From Azospirillum lipoferum (GTDB taxonomy: Bacteria; Pseudomonadota; Alphaproteobacteria; Azospirillales; Azospirillaceae), in NCBI RefSeq assembly GCF_024170005.1, contig NZ_JALJXJ010000005.1:62001-126000 (forward strand): a DNA stretch of 64,000 nt, in the 5' to 3' direction. The notes beneath the pieces were generated by a model. That model saw nothing but the letters and a program-made list of their open reading frames with translations, was not told the DNA's origin and ran no database searches. A program made the position numbers and the translations under genes. Positions 62,172 to 64,000 of this stretch are shown here, in pieces (the stretch's first letter is position 1; each line of letters starts with the position of its first letter).

Positions 62172-63509
62172 ATGAGTGCTATCACGCAGACCGCCGTTTC
62201 GGACGGGGCCAAGGCCACGCATGTCCGCTACGGCATTCTGGCAATCCTGGTTCTCGTCAGCACAATCAATTACGCTGACCGGGCAACGCTCTCGATCGCA
62301 GGAACGGCTGTCCAACGCGACCTGGGCTTCGACTCCATCGGGATGGGCTACCTGTTCTCGGCCTTCGCCTGGGCCTATGTGATCGGCCAGATTCCCAGCG
62401 GCTGGCTGCTGGACCGTTACGGGTCCAAGGTCATCTACGGGATGAGCCTCATCCTCTGGTCGATCTGCACGCTGCTGCAAGGTGCCGTTGGCCTCGCGCA
62501 CCCCGCGACCGCATTCTTCCTTCTCTTCAGCGTGCGGTTCCTGTTGGGCTTGGTGGAATCACCGGCCTTCCCGGCCAACGGACGGATCGTCGCAGCCTGG
62601 TTTCCGACAGCCGAGCGCGGCACCGCGACGGCGATCTTCAACACGGCGCAGTATTTCTCGCTGGCCATCTTCTCGCCGATCATGGCGTGGCTCACCGCCT
62701 ATTATGGCTGGGAATATGTGTTCCTGTTCATGGGCTCCATCGGCATCGTCATCGGCGTCTTCTGGCCCAAGCTGATCTACAGCCCCAAGAGCCATCCGCG
62801 CGTCAACGCGGCGGAAATCGCCTATGTGGAGAAGGGCGGCGCGCTGGTGGACATGGACCGCAAGGGCTCCGCCCCGCCGGTGAAGGTGCGCTGGAGCCAT
62901 GTCAAGCAGCTGCTCAGCCACCGCCTGCTGCTTGCCGCCTATATTTCCCAGTATGCGAACACCTCCCTCACCTACTTCTTCACGACCTGGTTCCCGGTCT
63001 ATCTGGCGCAGGGCCGCGGCATGCCGATCATGAAGGTCGGCCTGGTGGCCACCCTGCCGGCGATCTGCGGCTTTCTCGGCGGCATTTGCTGCGGCCTGCT
63101 CTCCGACGCGCTGCTTCGCCGTGGCGTCTCGCTGTCGGTCGCCCGCAAGACGCCCTTCGTCATCGGCATGTCGCTGGCCTCCTCGCTGGTGCTCTGCAAC
63201 TTCGTCGACACGGAATGGATGGTGATCGCCATCATGGCCCTGGCCTTCTACGGCAAGGGGCTGGCCGCCATCGGCTGGGCGGTCATCTCCGACGCCTGCC
63301 CGAAGGAACTGACGGGCCTGACCGGCGGCATGTTCAACGCCATCGGCAGCATCGCGGGTATCGTAATGCCGATCGCCGCCGGCTACATCATCGCCGCGAC
63401 CGGCTCGTTCGAAGGCGTCCTGATCTTCGTCGCCGCCCATACGGTCCTGGCCGTCTTCGCCTATGTGGTCCTGATGGGACCGATCCACCGCATCACGCTG
63501 CGCGCCTGA
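62172..63509 (+). CDS. MFS transporter, anion:cation symporter (hexuronate-type)
   Basis: A 445-residue major facilitator with 12 predicted helices of the ACS family (ExuT/GudP-like): VSTINYADRATLSIAGTAVQ, the MFS A-like motif GWLLDRYGSKVIYG and RFLLGLVESPAFPANGRIVA are diagnostic. The gene following it encodes mannonate dehydratase, so the substrate is probably a hexuronate such as glucuronate or galacturonate. GGGAAGG precedes the ATG at 62172. Confidence 0.9.
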   Translation: MSAITQTAVSDGAKATHVRYGILAILVLVSTINYADRATLSIAGTAVQRDLGFDSIGMGYLFSAFAWAYVIGQIPSGWLLDRYGSKVIYGMSLILWSICTLLQGAVGLAHPATAFFLLFSVRFLLGLVESPAFPANGRIVAAWFPTAERGTATAIFNTAQYFSLAIFSPIMAWLTAYYGWEYVFLFMGSIGIVIGVFWPKLIYSPKSHPRVNAAEIAYVEKGGALVDMDRKGSAPPVKVRWSHVKQLLSHRLLLAAYISQYANTSLTYFFTTWFPVYLAQGRGMPIMKVGLVATLPAICGFLGGICCGLLSDALLRRGVSLSVARKTPFVIGMSLASSLVLCNFVDTEWMVIAIMALAFYGKGLAAIGWAVISDACPKELTGLTGGMFNAIGSIAGIVMPIAAGYIIAATGSFEGVLIFVAAHTVLAVFAYVVLMGPIHRITLRA

Positions 63510-63616
63510 CGGCACCCTCTCGGCGGCAAGCGGCCACCGGCTTCCAGACCGGCACCCGGAAGTCATCGTCACGCCCGGTATGAGCAAAGCGGTCCCTATC
63601 GGCGCCAACGGCCTCT

Positions 63617-63642
63617 GATCCCGATCTGCCGGGATCGGGATC
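63617..63642. other. Inverted repeat in the MFS-uxuA gap
   Basis: GATCCCGATC (63617-63626) and GATCGGGATC (63633-63642) form a perfect 10-bp stem with a 6-base loop. No T-tract follows, so it may be an attenuator, an mRNA processing site or a regulator site. Confidence 0.35.
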
Positions 63643-63737
63643 CCGGGCGGCGGCACATGCCGCCGTCCCGCCGGTGGGCGCGGATGCCACCGGTCATCGT
63701 CACCACCAACAAAGACCAGATTTCAAAAGGATAAGCC

Positions 63738-64000
63738 ATGAAGATGACGTTCCGCTGGTACGGGGACGAAGACCCCGTTCCGCTCGATTATATCCGCCAG
63801 ATTCCGGGCATGCATGGGGTGGTGTCGGCGGTTTACGACGTGCCGGTCGGAGAAGCGTGGCCGCTGGCCAACATCCAGGCGCTGAAAGCCACGGTGGAGG
63901 CGCACGGGCTGGCGCTGGAGGTGATCGAGAGCGTGCCGGTGCACGAGGACATCAAACTCGGCAAACCGACCCGCGACCGGCTGATCGACAATTACTGCAC
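63738..64000 (+). CDS. uxuA: Mannonate dehydratase, 5' part (runs off the window)
   Basis: The first 87 codons ([40 protein letters not shown], then [20 protein letters not shown]) match the N-terminus of UxuA, which converts D-mannonate to 2-keto-3-deoxygluconate in the hexuronate pathway. AAAAGGATAA precedes the ATG. The gene continues beyond base 64000. It lies 228 bp after the hexuronate-type MFS gene. Confidence 0.9.
   Translation, partial: MKMTFRWYGDEDPVPLDYIRQIPGMHGVVSAVYDVPVGEAWPLANIQALKATVEAHGLALEVIESVPVHEDIKLGKPTRDRLIDNYC

Noticed and set aside
1..64000. tRNA, rRNA, CRISPR arrays, riboswitches and replication origins
   Set aside because: I read for cloverleaf-like ends, regularly spaced repeats and known riboswitch cores and saw none; a covariance-model search would be needed to exclude small RNAs.

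Overview
The window is GC-rich DNA from a soil- or plant-associated alphaproteobacterium. The mix of LysR/SDR modules, PotABCD-like and TRAP uptake systems, DipZ, DoxX and pirin genes suggests Azospirillum or another member of the Rhodospirillales. This is an inference from gene content, not a measured match. There are no rRNA, tRNA, replication or core housekeeping genes, and insertion-sequence (IS) debris lies at most module borders. The region therefore looks like accessory DNA, from a chromid, a plasmid or a genomic island.

Layout. 0.1-5.7 kb: a TetR regulator; an OmpR-type response regulator and histidine kinase (minus strand) divergent from an exported alpha/beta hydrolase and a DipZ (CcdA-thioredoxin) protein. 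5.7-7.8 kb: an OhrR-type regulator, a strong Fur-box-like palindrome, a small secreted protein, a truncated glutathione S-transferase, an IS5 fragment and an internally deleted ISL3 element. 7.8-14.4 kb: flavin reductase, SDR, LysR, a triple CMD-domain protein, a pirin whose frame has no stop at the usual place, a second LysR and a small membrane protein. 14.4-27.8 kb: the largest intact module, a GntR/FCD-controlled locus with an ABC importer (two binding proteins, two permeases, one ATPase), an SDR, two class III aminotransferases, a split transketolase and an amidase. It carries three copies of a TATA-N3-TATA operator. 27.8-29.6 kb: DoxX with a site like the one between pirin and LysR, and a decayed Na+/H+ antiporter. 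29.9-38.5 kb: a siderophore uptake operon (TonB receptor, FhuD-, FhuB- and FhuC-like proteins) with an embedded PvdE/SyrD-type exporter, a Fur-like site and a divergent AraC activator.

38.7-52.7 kb: small catabolic or detoxification operons separated by IS remnants. These are a MocR regulator divergent from cupin, AhpD-like, HD-domain and SDR genes; a recombinase fragment and IS701 tail; an MFS truncated by that IS plus SDR and isochorismatase-family hydrolase with divergent LysR; and pirin, WrbA, an HSL-type hydrolase and a GMC oxidoreductase. 53-57.3 kb: LysR, CoA-transferase, HMG-CoA-lyase-like enzyme and an orphan TRAP binding protein, closed by a clear terminator. 57.3-61.3 kb: an inactive IS3 transposase within long imperfect inverted repeats, a lower-GC PhoD phosphatase and an IS6 pseudogene. 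62.2 kb to the end: an MFS sugar-acid transporter and the start of mannonate dehydratase (uxuA), which points to hexuronate catabolism.

The most likely undescribed system is the 14.4-27.8 kb locus. Import, amide hydrolysis, transamination and two-carbon ketol transfer are tied together by one GntR operator motif, but the substrate cannot be named from the sequence.
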